Of a DNA stretch of 64,000 bases, positions 8,910 to 16,576 are shown piece after piece. The DNA is from Enterococcus villorum (GTDB lineage Bacteria; Bacillota; Bacilli; Lactobacillales; Enterococcaceae): assembly GCF_007990225.1 (NCBI RefSeq), contig NZ_BJWF01000012.1:1-64000 (forward strand), written 5' to 3'. Below the pieces are notes generated by a model. That model did not search any database. It was not told the origin of the DNA and worked only from the letters and a program-made list of their open reading frames with translations. The stretch's first letter is position 1; each line of letters begins with the position of its first letter. The translations under genes and the position numbers were made by a program.

Positions 8910-8962
8910 AAAATTTGAACCACTATTGAAGAAGCAAAAAATGGAAAATGAATAGCAGGTTT

Positions 8963-9133
8963 AAAAAGTTCGTGCCCATTCATTGTCGTGCCTAAAAACA
9001 CAAAAAAGACACTCTCCAAAATTGGAAAGTGTCTGAAAAGTTAGGATCAAGGTAACTGCGCTCAGCATTGCTTTGCCCAGTACGATTCTAGTAACTCGAA
9101 TGATAATCGCAATTAATGTTTTGAGAATTGTGA
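8963..9133. repeat. Imperfect duplicate of the rpsI 3' end and terminator
   Basis: Bases 8963-9041 align closely with 12418-12491 downstream of rpsI: same flank (TTTAAAAAG), same terminator hairpin (GACACT..AGTGTC, 9008-9033, with A/T run), same order. Then 9113-9133 matches 19 of 21 bases of the last codons of rpsI (12508-12528). About 55 extra bases separate hairpin and gene end in this copy. The pair brackets 3.4 kb of accessory DNA and looks like a remnant attachment-site pair of an element that integrated at the rpsI 3' end. Confidence 0.65.
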
Positions 9134-9276
9134 TTTTTAAAAATTTTTCGAGATTTGCTCTCACGTGTAAATTAACATTAGATTAGATGGATACCATATC
9201 AACTAATCGCATTTGAAAAACTGCGAATTCTCCCGTTTTCCATATACTGAGCAGTCTCGACACTCAATTAACTGGT

Positions 9277-9780
9277 TTAATCAATTGTGAAATCTGCTGT
9301 TGCTTTTCGTTCTGTATTCCAGAGGGTATCACGATATACTACATCAATTCTAAAGTGAGTATAATCTTTATAATCATTAATTTGAGTTTGATATTTTATA
9401 GTGAAAACAAAGCCTCCACCAGTCGCACTTTGTTTATCTAAAACAACTTCTGAACCATTTGACTTAATTCCAATTAATTGATTCGTAGTAAAAATGTGGC
9501 TTCCAGGATTAATTAGAGACACACCATCCTGAAAATTTAATTTATTTGTTGTCTTATTAAAAGTGTGAACAGCCATTTCAAAGCTATCCGTTATTCCTTC
9601 AAATCCTATGTAAGTAAGAAAATTTAATTTGCTCTCTTCTTGTGGTATTAAAACATTTAATGCGCTAGAAGATTTAACTATCTTATCTTGTGTTACTACC
9701 TCTGCATTAACCAACAATGGCGAACATGCTGAAAAAATAGTAAAAGAAGTCAACGCTCCAGTAATAATTTTTTTAATCAT
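9277..9780 (-). CDS. Secreted protein of unknown function
   Basis: A 167-residue exported protein. Start at 9780 chosen because GAAAGGGA lies 8 bases upstream; the earlier in-frame ATG at 9819 has no site. The signal peptide is MIKKIITGALTSFTIFSACSPLLVNA with a likely cut after NA. The mature part is beta-rich with no cysteines, and reads like a small extracellular beta-sandwich; GGGFVFTIKYQTQ and the closing FRIDVVYRD strand alternate polar and hydrophobic residues. A cysteine in the signal region (FSACSP) is not a convincing lipobox. I recognise no family. It lies inside the segment bounded by the two rpsI-end copies. Confidence 0.7.
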   Translation of the reverse strand: MIKKIITGALTSFTIFSACSPLLVNAEVVTQDKIVKSSSALNVLIPQEESKLNFLTYIGFEGITDSFEMAVHTFNKTTNKLNFQDGVSLINPGSHIFTTNQLIGIKSNGSEVVLDKQSATGGGFVFTIKYQTQINDYKDYTHFRIDVVYRDTLWNTERKATADFTID

Positions 9781-10465
9781 ATAAAAATCCCTTTCAGAAA
9801 TATTTTTTGTTCTTAACAAAAAACGTTATTTAAATAATTAATAAAACATATTATAATAGTTATTATATAACTATTTATTCGTTTAGAATCTAACTTTTTA
9901 TCGACTACTAAAACCGATTTAAATAGTTAAATATAAAACATTTCATAACTATCATCCACCCCCTTTAAATTTTAAAAACATCCCAAAAAGTTATTTTAAC
10001 ATACTCATATATAAATATTAATAATTATTTTAAAATTCATTTTTCAATATTTTTTCCAACTATTAACTTCATTTTTATCATTCCTTGTTTAATATATTAT
10101 TTGGTATTAGTAGCTTTTTATACAAATAACATTTCTAACGTTATTTATAATTATGACGATATAATAAGTAGAGCATCAATCTCCTTCATACTTACCTAAC
10201 CTATACACTAAACAGTAAAATAAAGAAGCCAACAGTTCAGAAACACTGTTAACTTCTTTTTAATTATAATGATTCACTTTTTAAAATCGAAATATGATTT
10301 TGGATTTTATTATCAAATATCATTCTAATTTATGGTATTTAAGTTATTCTATATGAGATTGCTTCTACACCATATTATATAGCTGATTTTACATCGTAAA
10401 AATTAATTACAGTACTTAGAATATATACTGGATAATTTGATCGATTTTAGCCATATCTTGTTATG
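9781..10465. other. AT-rich intergenic region with one hairpin
   Basis: No gene is visible in about 680 bases of very AT-rich DNA. The only clear structure is an inverted repeat at 10222-10262 (AAGAAG..AACAGT / ACTGTT..CTTCTT with T run on plus and A run on its left), which could terminate transcription in either direction. Confidence 0.6.
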
Positions 10466-10756
10466 CTACACTTTCGATTTTTCTTCATTTTCTTTTTTGA
10501 AATCAAATGCTTTTAATTGTGAAATAAGTACTTTTACATTTGTATCCAAATCTTCTGGTAAAGAATAACGTATAGATAGTTTTTTTACAGTCGATGTAAT
10601 TGGACATATAATGGCAAACATTGTTTTACAATTGAAATTATATAGAGAAACCATTACTCTAAGCCTTCTTTTTTGAATCGCTTTTCCTATTGAAGGATCA
10701 AAATCAATCCAAACAATAACTCTTTTTTCAGGTATACAATTTCTTTCTGCAATCAT
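10466..10756 (-). pseudogene. Decayed PemK/MazF-family toxin
   Basis: A 96-residue reading frame with clear MazF/PemK motifs: VIVWIDFDPSIGKAIQKRR, MFAIICPITSTVKKL, RYSLPEDLD and VLISQLKAFDF. MazF-type toxins are ribosome-independent mRNA endonucleases. Signs of decay: the usual GDIvwiDF start reads RVIVWIDF, the RRPALVVS strand reads RRLRVMVS, the DTNGQVL loop reads DTNVKVL, and the protein stops about 15-20 residues short of the usual 115. Its ATG overlaps the stop of the antitoxin remnant (TAATG), as in intact pairs. It is probably inactive, though the frame is open. Confidence 0.7.
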
Positions 10757-10905
10757 TAGAGGATTTCTCGTCCTACTGGCGTTAAATCTTCCCACGCACC
10801 TTTTTCATAACATTCTGTCTCTTCTCTACCACTAAATAAGTCTTTAATTTTAGGAACCAATGTAATTATATATACACTTGTTCTAACGAGTTTCAAATGA
10901 CACAT
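10756..10905 (-). pseudogene. MazE-like antitoxin C-terminal remnant
   Basis: Upstream of and overlapping the MazF-like frame, 49 codons from an ATG at 10905 read VPKIKDLFSG..YEKGAWEDLTPVGREIL, the normal C-terminal end of MazE/PemI antitoxins that wraps around the toxin. The N-terminal DNA-binding part is missing or unrecognisable and there is no good ribosome binding site. Together with changes in the toxin this says the whole pair is decaying. Confidence 0.6.
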
Positions 10906-10998
10906 TGAACTGATATTTTTAGCTATTCAAATTTCAATTAGCCTCCTTGATTTGCAAACTGCCGATTTTATACTTCTAGTGCGGGACAGTGAAACGTA

Positions 10999-12066
10999 TT
11001 ACGATTTAAATTCATTTATTAGCTGATACTTAGTCGAACGCCCTTGCCCAACTTTTTGAACCTTATTCTCTGTTTGTAGCTCAGCCAATGCCCGTTCTAT
11101 CGTTCGCTGGCTAATATCCGGCAACAAACTTTCTAAATCAGCTCTGCTTAGAGGGTCAAAAGATTTTTCTAGTTCTTCTACTACTCTCTCAGCAGGTGTT
11201 AGCTCACGATTGATAATCATCTCGAAACGATCTGAAAAGTTTTCATAAGCTCGCAAAATGATTCCAACGAGATAACGAACAAACGGCGTATAGTCCTGTT
11301 CATTTTCCAACCAACCGACAGAACTTGCCTCTAACGCCTCATAATAGGTTTGTTTTGATTTTTCAATCAGCATCTCAATACTGATATACTTACCAACTAA
11401 ATAGCCTGACTTGTATAGCAACAACAATGTCAACAAGCGGGACATCCGCCCATTTCCGTCACTAAACGGATGAATCGAAAGAAAGTCTAAAACAAAACAA
11501 GGAATCAACAGTAAAGGATCTATCTCAGCCTTCTGAATGGCTTGATTGTATTGGTAACATAAGCCTTCAATTAAATCCGGCGTCAAATACGCCGGTGCCG
11601 GTATGAAGCGAACTCGCTCCTTGCCTTCCAAATCTTTTTCTGTAATGACATTATCGCCACTTTTGAACTTTCCTTTATAGCTTTTAGCCGAGTAATTATA
11701 AAGATTTTTGTGTAACATTAAAATATCGTTTGGCACTACGCGAATGTACTCGTAGCTATCATGAATCAGTTTCAAAACATCCCGATAACCGGCAATTTCT
11801 TCTTCATCACGATTACGGGGGTTAACCTTTTCGGCCACGATTTGCTTCAAGCGGCCATCCGTCGTTGCAATCCCTTCGATTTTATTAGAAGCTTCTGTAC
11901 TTTGAATCAAAGCCAAATCCGTTAGCTTATTTAAAATCTCTGGTTTTGTGGCAATATAGAGTTCTTGTTTTCCTTTATATTCATGAATCTTGGTCAGGAT
12001 ATTCAACAAGTCATAACTGAGAGTGAGTTTATGCAACTCACGGTAATCAAATTCTTTCACCGCCAT
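10999..12066 (-). CDS. Fic family protein with C-terminal winged helix
   Basis: A 355-residue Fic protein, which transfers AMP (or another phosphate-containing group) from a nucleotide to a hydroxyl on a target protein. The catalytic motif HPFSDGNGRMSR (about residues 194-205) is complete. An inhibitory helix motif is present near the N-terminus (SNKIEGI, matching S/TxxxE G/N), so activity is probably autoinhibited. The last 70 residues (FDPLSRADLESLLPDISQRTIERALAELQ) form a winged helix for DNA binding. The start ATG at 12066 follows AGAGGTGG. Repeated TGGCGG-type half-sites overlap its promoter and start, suggesting it represses itself. It lies between rpsI and the decayed MazEF pair; no separate antitoxin gene is seen. 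Confidence 0.9.
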   Translation of the reverse strand: MAVKEFDYRELHKLTLSYDLLNILTKIHEYKGKQELYIATKPEILNKLTDLALIQSTEASNKIEGIATTDGRLKQIVAEKVNPRNRDEEEIAGYRDVLKLIHDSYEYIRVVPNDILMLHKNLYNYSAKSYKGKFKSGDNVITEKDLEGKERVRFIPAPAYLTPDLIEGLCYQYNQAIQKAEIDPLLLIPCFVLDFLSIHPFSDGNGRMSRLLTLLLLYKSGYLVGKYISIEMLIEKSKQTYYEALEASSVGWLENEQDYTPFVRYLVGIILRAYENFSDRFEMIINRELTPAERVVEELEKSFDPLSRADLESLLPDISQRTIERALAELQTENKVQKVGQGRSTKYQLINEFKS

Positions 12067-12129
12067 CCACCTCTTTTCTCCGCCATTTTATCTTATTTGG
12101 CGGTAAAAAACAAATAGTGGCGGAGAAAA
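12060..12129 (-). promoter_or_regulatory. Fic promoter with repeated operator half-sites
   Basis: On the minus strand -35 TTGTTT and -10 TAAAAT are 17 bases apart. A perfect 12-base inverted pair (TTTTCTCCGCCA at 12074-12085, TGGCGGAGAAAA at 12118-12129) flanks it, with a third half-site TGGCGGTAAAA at 12098-12108 between, and a fourth (CGCCAT) at the start codon. The arrangement fits autoregulation by the Fic winged helix. Confidence 0.65.
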
Positions 12130-12450
12130 TTCAAAAATTCTTCTTTTAAAGTATTTTCTATCGAAAGAACAATATGTTTTGAAGAGCTTCATGCCTCTTA
12201 GAACTTATATCAGTAAAAATTAACGTTTTAAAAAAAAACTTGAAAATAAATACCAAGTAGTCCAAATTTCTCGTTAGAAAAAAATCGGTAAAGCATTGGG
12301 TTGAACATATGAATGTGTTCTTCCAAAACTCCGATTTGAAAAATCAGCGTCAAAGTTAAAAGCGTAAAACCCTGTAATCACGAAGGAAACTTTAGTTGAA
12401 AAAAGTATGGTAGTTTTAAAAAGCTCGTACCATTGCCGTACCAAAAATAC
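12130..12450. other. Intergenic region between Fic promoter and rpsI terminator
   Basis: No gene is supported here. It contains the flank (12418-12450) that is duplicated at 8963-9001. Short minus-strand frames are antisense-like and lack ribosome binding sites. Confidence 0.5.
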
Positions 12451-12485
12451 AAAAAAGACACCTTCCAAAAAATGGAAAGTGTCTG
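12451..12485 (-). terminator. rpsI: Terminator of the rplM-rpsI operon
   Basis: GACACCTTCC/GGAAAGTGTC-type stem followed by TTTTTTG on the minus strand, 25 bases past the rpsI stop codon. A near copy lies at 9002-9035. Confidence 0.85.
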
Positions 12486-12507
12486 AAACGTTGATATAAT
12501 GGTATTC

Positions 12508-12900
12508 TTAACGTTTTGAAAATTGTGAAGCTTTACGTGCTTTCTTAAGACCTGGTTTTTTACGTTCGACCATACGTGCGTCACGAGTAAGTAAGCCAGC
12601 ACGTTTAAGAGCTAAACGGAAGTCAGGATCAACTTCTAGCAATGCACGAGCGATACCGTGACGGATAGCTCCTGATTGTCCAGCGTAGCCTCCACCGTTT
12701 ACGTTAACAAATACGTCATAAGCGCCTTTTGTTTCAGTAACAGCGAAAGGTTGATTGATTACTTCACGCAAGTCAGCATGTGGAATGTATTCTTCAACAT
12801 CTTTTTTGTTTACAGTAATTTTACCAGTTCCTGGTACTAAGCGTACACGAGCAACTGCATTTTTACGACGGCCTGTGCCGATATATTGAACTTGTGCCAA
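12508..12900 (-). CDS. rpsI: 30S ribosomal protein S9
   Basis: Ribosomal protein S9 of the small subunit head, whose C-terminal tail reaches the P-site tRNA. 130 residues, the normal length, starting [20 protein letters not shown] and ending in the basic tail [20 protein letters not shown]-type and GIARALLE motifs are typical. It follows rplM by 15 bases in the conserved rplM-rpsI operon, with its own GGAGGG site. Its last 21 bases are nearly repeated at 9113-9133, which marks the gene end as an old integration target. Confidence 0.98.
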   Translation of the reverse strand: MAQVQYIGTGRRKNAVARVRLVPGTGKITVNKKDVEEYIPHADLREVINQPFAVTETKGAYDVFVNVNGGGYAGQSGAIRHGIARALLEVDPDFRLALKRAGLLTRDARMVERKKPGLKKARKASQFSKR

Positions 12901-12915
12901 TGAAATTCCCTCCTA

Positions 12916-13359
12916 TTAGATTAAGTTTGTAATGTCTAAAACTTCTGGTTGTTGAGCTGCATGCGGATGTTCTGCTCCAGCGTATACATTCAATTTTGTA
13001 AATTGTTTGCGACCTAAAGTATTTTTAGGAAGCATTCCTTTTACAGAAGTTTCGATCAAACGACGAGAATTTTTAGCACGCAATTCGCCAGCAGTGATTG
13101 ATTTTAATCCTCCTGGGAAGTTTGAGTGACGGTAATAAATTTTATCAGTCGCTTTTTTACCTGTTAATTTCACTTTGTCTGCATTGATTACGATGACGAA
13201 ATCGCCAGTGTCCAAATGAGGTGTGAAAGTTGGTTTATTTTTACCACGTAGCACAGATGCAACAACTGTTGAAAGACGTCCCAATGGAACATCAGTTGCG
13301 TCTACTACATACCATTTACGTTCTACTTCGCCTGGTTTGGCCATATATGTTGTACGCAC
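12916..13359 (-). CDS. rplM: 50S ribosomal protein L13
   Basis: Ribosomal protein L13, an early-assembly protein of the large subunit. 147 residues: [67 protein letters not shown]-type block and the [12 protein letters not shown] end are all typical. The GTG at 13359 is chosen as start because GGAGG lies 8 bases upstream; the longer in-frame opening is 5' leader. It heads the rplM-rpsI operon. The leader of about 80 bases may carry an L13-type autoregulatory structure, which I could not establish by eye. Confidence 0.98.
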   Translation of the reverse strand: MRTTYMAKPGEVERKWYVVDATDVPLGRLSTVVASVLRGKNKPTFTPHLDTGDFVIVINADKVKLTGKKATDKIYYRHSNFPGGLKSITAGELRAKNSRRLIETSVKGMLPKNTLGRKQFTKLNVYAGAEHPHAAQQPEVLDITNLI

Positions 13360-13445
13360 GTTAGTTTCCTCCAATTTAAGTTCTGATGTTTGACATACAC
13401 TTCGAGTTTCCGGGGCTCTTTGTGGGGCAAACAATACCATTTAAC

Positions 13446-13474
13446 ATATTACCTGCTAATCCCCTTAATGTCAA
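13446..13474 (-). promoter_or_regulatory. rplM: rplM-rpsI promoter
   Basis: Minus-strand TTGACA (13469-13474), 17-base spacer and TAATAT (13446-13451), a near-consensus vegetative promoter giving a leader of about 80 bases before the rplM GTG. Confidence 0.85.
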
Positions 13475-13578
13475 CGTTTTTTCTTACTGTTGAAAAACTT
13501 TAATTTTTGTTAGCAACTGATCGACGTATTTCTTCTTATGACTAAAATTAGAAGTAGTTATTTTTAATTTGATAAAAT

Positions 13579-13614
13579 AAAAACTGCAAGGAAACATCTT
13601 TCCTCACAGTTTTT
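13579..13614 (-). terminator. Terminator after dps
   Basis: AAAACTG..AGGAAA / TTTCCT..CAGTTTT hairpin with a T-rich minus-strand 3' side, about 35 bases after the dps stop. Confidence 0.75.
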
Positions 13615-13648
13615 ACTATTATATAGGATACAAACTACTACTTAAAAA

Positions 13649-14116
13649 TTACGCATCAATTTCTGGTGCTTTTCCTAAATGGGCTTGAATCATCCAGATG
13701 CGTTTTTCCGTCGCTGTTTTAAATTCGATAAAAATATCTTGTGTTGGATCGTCGCCTTCTTCACCAGAGACTTCAATTCCTTTTTGATAAAGGTCTGCTA
13801 AATAGCGATAGCCTCTTACAAGGATTTCCAAGCGTTCTGGAATTGTACGATCCCAACGGCCAACTTCATCAGGAATTTTTGTGTTGTCAGCAAATTCACG
13901 TAAAGTTGAATAAGGAGAACCATCTAAGGTAATCAAACGTTCTGAGATTTCATCTAATTGTTCATTTAAATCGTCCATAAATTCATCCATCATTGGATGC
14001 AATGTTAAGAAACCTGGTCCTCGCATATACCAATGTGTTTGGTGAACAACGACAGACATTTGACTCAAATCTGCCACTAATTGATTTAATACTTCTTTTG
14101 TTTGTGAAAATTTCAT
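13649..14116 (-). CDS. dps: Dps/ferritin-like DNA-protecting protein
   Basis: A 155-residue mini-ferritin that forms dodecamers, oxidises Fe(II) with peroxide and stores the iron. The ferroxidase ligands typical of Dps are visible: a first helix with VVHQTHWYMRG (His), then HPMMDEFMDDLNEQLDEISERL (Asp/Glu at the dimer interface) and the ITLDGSP turn. The start ATG at 14116 follows AGGAGGAG; the longer in-frame opening to 14233 is upstream leader. A Fur/PerR-like palindrome lies 78-96 bases upstream, consistent with control by iron or peroxide. It is a single-gene unit with its own terminator. Confidence 0.93.
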   Translation of the reverse strand: MKFSQTKEVLNQLVADLSQMSVVVHQTHWYMRGPGFLTLHPMMDEFMDDLNEQLDEISERLITLDGSPYSTLREFADNTKIPDEVGRWDRTIPERLEILVRGYRYLADLYQKGIEVSGEEGDDPTQDIFIEFKTATEKRIWMIQAHLGKAPEIDA

Positions 14117-14193
14117 GTTCTTTTCTCCTCCTAACTTTTGTTTACAATTAAAGCATAGTAAACTTTGAAGCAAAAGTACAACAAAATCAATTA

Positions 14194-14212
14194 GATGAGA
14201 ACGATTTTCATC
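14194..14212. promoter_or_regulatory. Fur/PerR-like operator upstream of dps
   Basis: A 19-base imperfect palindrome with GATGA and TCATC arms and AA/TT inside (7 of 9 pairs match). It lies just upstream of a plausible dps promoter (TTGTAC, 18 bases, TATGCT on the minus strand). Confidence 0.5.
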
Positions 14213-14250
14213 ATAAAATTTCCTTAAGATCACGTTCTAACGATAATGGT

Positions 14251-15834
14251 TTATCTAGTGACCAAGCAGCATCCACCACTTCTATTATTCACCCTCTTCT
14301 TTTTTTCAATATTCAATATTTTACGTAATTGTGTTAATGGCTGATAAGTTCGCGCTAACTGTTTTTGTGTTTCAACAAAAACCGGGTAAACTTTTTGATA
14401 AACCTCGTGAACATTTTCTTGTACTAAAACTTGTGTCTCTAATTGTATCTTTTCGGTGACCTCACTTAATTCAGTGATTTTCCCGATACTTTGCCAACCT
14501 AAAAAAACAGCACCTAAAGCGGAAGATTCAGTTACAGTTGGAAAAACAAGTGGATAACCAAGAACATCAGCCATTAGTTGTCGAAAAATAACTGAATTTG
14601 AAAAACCACCCGTCGCTCTAACTTGTATGAACTGTTCTTCTTTACAAATCCCCGACAAAATTCTTTTGAGGTTTAAACAAATACCTTCTAAAATAGCCCG
14701 CATCATTTCTTTTTCTGTATGGTTTCTTTGTAACCCTAAAAAGCTGCCAGAGGCTTCTGCTTCCCATAGTGGTGCTCTTTCTCCTAATAAGTAAGGCTGA
14801 AATAGTAAGCCATTGGCACCTGGGGGCACAAAAGCAATGGAAGAAAGTAGCTCATCATAGGGATTTTCACCATGAGCAATGGCTTTTTGTGTCACTTCCT
14901 GCATCAATGTTTGACTTGCCCAATCAAAGATTCCTGCTCCATTACTCGTAGCTCCTCCGATGATCCAATGCGTTTGATCAAGTACATAACAAAAAGTTTC
15001 CATTTCTGGATGTAGATACGGTTCATTGGTAATAAATCTTATTGCTCCACTTGTTCCAACAGTTAAAGCAACAATATGTTCGCCAAATGCTCCTAACCCT
15101 AAGTTGGATAATGGTCCGTCAGCACCTCCCAGAACAAAAGATATATCATTTCCCAAACCTAATAATTCTCGCATATCTTTTTTTAAGCCACTGATTTTAG
15201 TCGTTGGAGGAAACAATTCTGGCAACTGATTTTGATTGATCTTTAAGTATGCGATGATTTCTCCAGACCAAGTGAATCGATGAATATCAAAATACCCTGT
15301 ACCTGAAGCTGTGCTATAATCACACATTAATCGTCCAAAAAAGCGATAAAAGATATATTCTTTTATTCCTATAAAATAGGCCGTTTGCTTGATCAGCTCT
15401 GGATGCGTTTCTTTTAGCCATTTGATTTTAATAAGTGGTGTCATAGGATGGATGGGTGTTCCTGATTGTTGATAGAACTGTTTTCCTAATGGTTCATGCT
15501 TTAATTCTTCTGCTTGGTCTTTTGCACGATTATCCGCCCATGTGATCATACGAGTTAGCGGAAGTTTATTTTCATCTAATAAAATTAAGCTATGCATGGC
15601 TGACGAGAAAGAAATCACTTCAATCGTTACCTTTTTAGGCAGATTTTTCATCACTTCTCGGATCACAATACAAACACCATGAAAAATCAAATCTGGGTCT
15701 TGTTCAGCCATTCCTTGTGTTTCCTGGATCATGGGGTTAAGAAAATAATTTGAAGCCACTACCTCTGCTTGTTCGTTAAATGCAACAGCTTTTGTTTGCG
15801 TCGTACCGATATCCACGCCGATGGAGATTTTCAT
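14251..15834 (-). CDS. gntK: FGGY-family gluconate kinase
   Basis: A 527-residue carbohydrate kinase of the FGGY family, most like gluconokinase: gluconate plus ATP gives 6-phosphogluconate, feeding the pentose phosphate route. Motifs: N-terminal phosphate loop IGVDIGTTQTKAVAF, substrate segment MITWADNRA, the hinge GGADGPLSNLGLGAFG, adenosine motif VGTSGAIRF, and GATSNGAGIFDW near the C-terminal domain with ATGGFSNSVIFRQLMADVLG. The last 25 residues are basic and unusual for the family. RBS ACGAGGTGA precedes the ATG. It is transcribed away from comC across a 63-base gap. Xylulokinase or another FGGY specificity cannot be excluded. Confidence 0.85.
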   Translation of the reverse strand: MKISIGVDIGTTQTKAVAFNEQAEVVASNYFLNPMIQETQGMAEQDPDLIFHGVCIVIREVMKNLPKKVTIEVISFSSAMHSLILLDENKLPLTRMITWADNRAKDQAEELKHEPLGKQFYQQSGTPIHPMTPLIKIKWLKETHPELIKQTAYFIGIKEYIFYRFFGRLMCDYSTASGTGYFDIHRFTWSGEIIAYLKINQNQLPELFPPTTKISGLKKDMRELLGLGNDISFVLGGADGPLSNLGLGAFGEHIVALTVGTSGAIRFITNEPYLHPEMETFCYVLDQTHWIIGGATSNGAGIFDWASQTLMQEVTQKAIAHGENPYDELLSSIAFVPPGANGLLFQPYLLGERAPLWEAEASGSFLGLQRNHTEKEMMRAILEGICLNLKRILSGICKEEQFIQVRATGGFSNSVIFRQLMADVLGYPLVFPTVTESSALGAVFLGWQSIGKITELSEVTEKIQLETQVLVQENVHEVYQKVYPVFVETQKQLARTYQPLTQLRKILNIEKKKRVNNRSGGCCLVTR

Positions 15835-15897
15835 TTTGTCACCTCGTAAAAATTTTATGATGCTTGGCGTATCTTTCTTTAAAAGGAGGATACAGCT

Positions 15898-16575
15898 ATG
15901 TTTTTTTATTTTATCATTGGTTGTAGCATTGGCTCGTTCTTATGCTTAGTTGCGCAACGCATACCTAAAGGACACTCTATTATTTACCCACGATCACATT
16001 GTGTCAACTGTAACCATCCATTAACTTGGAGGGAAATGATCCCACTTCTTTCGATTTGCCTCCAACGTTTTCGTTGTCGTCATTGCCATTGTAAGCTTTC
16101 CATTATCTATTTTATGGCTGAGTTTATCTGTGGGAGTTTATTTCTCTGGTTTTTTTACTTTCCCCAGAATTTAGATGGGATTCTTGTTTTTTGGTTTTTT
16201 TCTGCCTTTTTGCTTTCTTTAATGGATTGTTTTTACTTGATGATCGAAGCAAAAACACTTTACTCTATTTGGTTTATCTTATGGCTTTACTGGTTTATCA
16301 ACGGGGAATTTCAATGGATGACTTTTATTCCTCTTCTAGTGATTAGTTTTTTCCTTGTACACTATGCTACTCATTTTTTAGGATTAGGAGATGTTTTCGT
16401 CATTTTAAGTTGGAGTGGCGGTCTAACGTTTGAACGTTTCAGTCAGTTATTATTTATTGCTAGTTTACTAGGCTTACTGTTTTTTCTTTTTTTTACTGCT
16501 AACAACAAAAAAGAAACGAAATTGCCTTTCGTTCCATTTTTGAGTATCGCTTTATTCTTGGTTCATTTATTTTAG
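15898..16575 (+). CDS. comC: Type IV prepilin peptidase (ComC-like)
   Basis: A membrane aspartic peptidase that cuts and methylates type IV-like prepilins such as the ComG proteins of the DNA-uptake machinery. 225 residues with an N-terminal GCSIGSFLCLVAQRIP segment, a cytoplasmic zinc-binding loop with two CxxC pairs (HCVNCNHPLTW and RCRHCHCKL), several membrane helices, and the GLGD active-site motif (FLGLGDVFVIL). The first catalytic Asp is expected in LSLMDCFYLM. AGGAGG lies 7 bases before the ATG. It ends one base before the stop of the convergent epimerase gene. A few residues shorter than usual but apparently intact. Confidence 0.9.
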   Translation: MFFYFIIGCSIGSFLCLVAQRIPKGHSIIYPRSHCVNCNHPLTWREMIPLLSICLQRFRCRHCHCKLSIIYFMAEFICGSLFLWFFYFPQNLDGILVFWFFSAFLLSLMDCFYLMIEAKTLYSIWFILWLYWFINGEFQWMTFIPLLVISFFLVHYATHFLGLGDVFVILSWSGGLTFERFSQLLFIASLLGLLFFLFFTANNKKETKLPFVPFLSIALFLVHLF

Positions 16576-16576
16576 C

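Noticed and set aside
10999-12066. Fic gene as the toxin of a Fic/Doc toxin-antitoxin pair
   Set aside because: No Phd-like or FicA-like antitoxin gene adjoins it, and the protein carries its own inhibitory helix motif.
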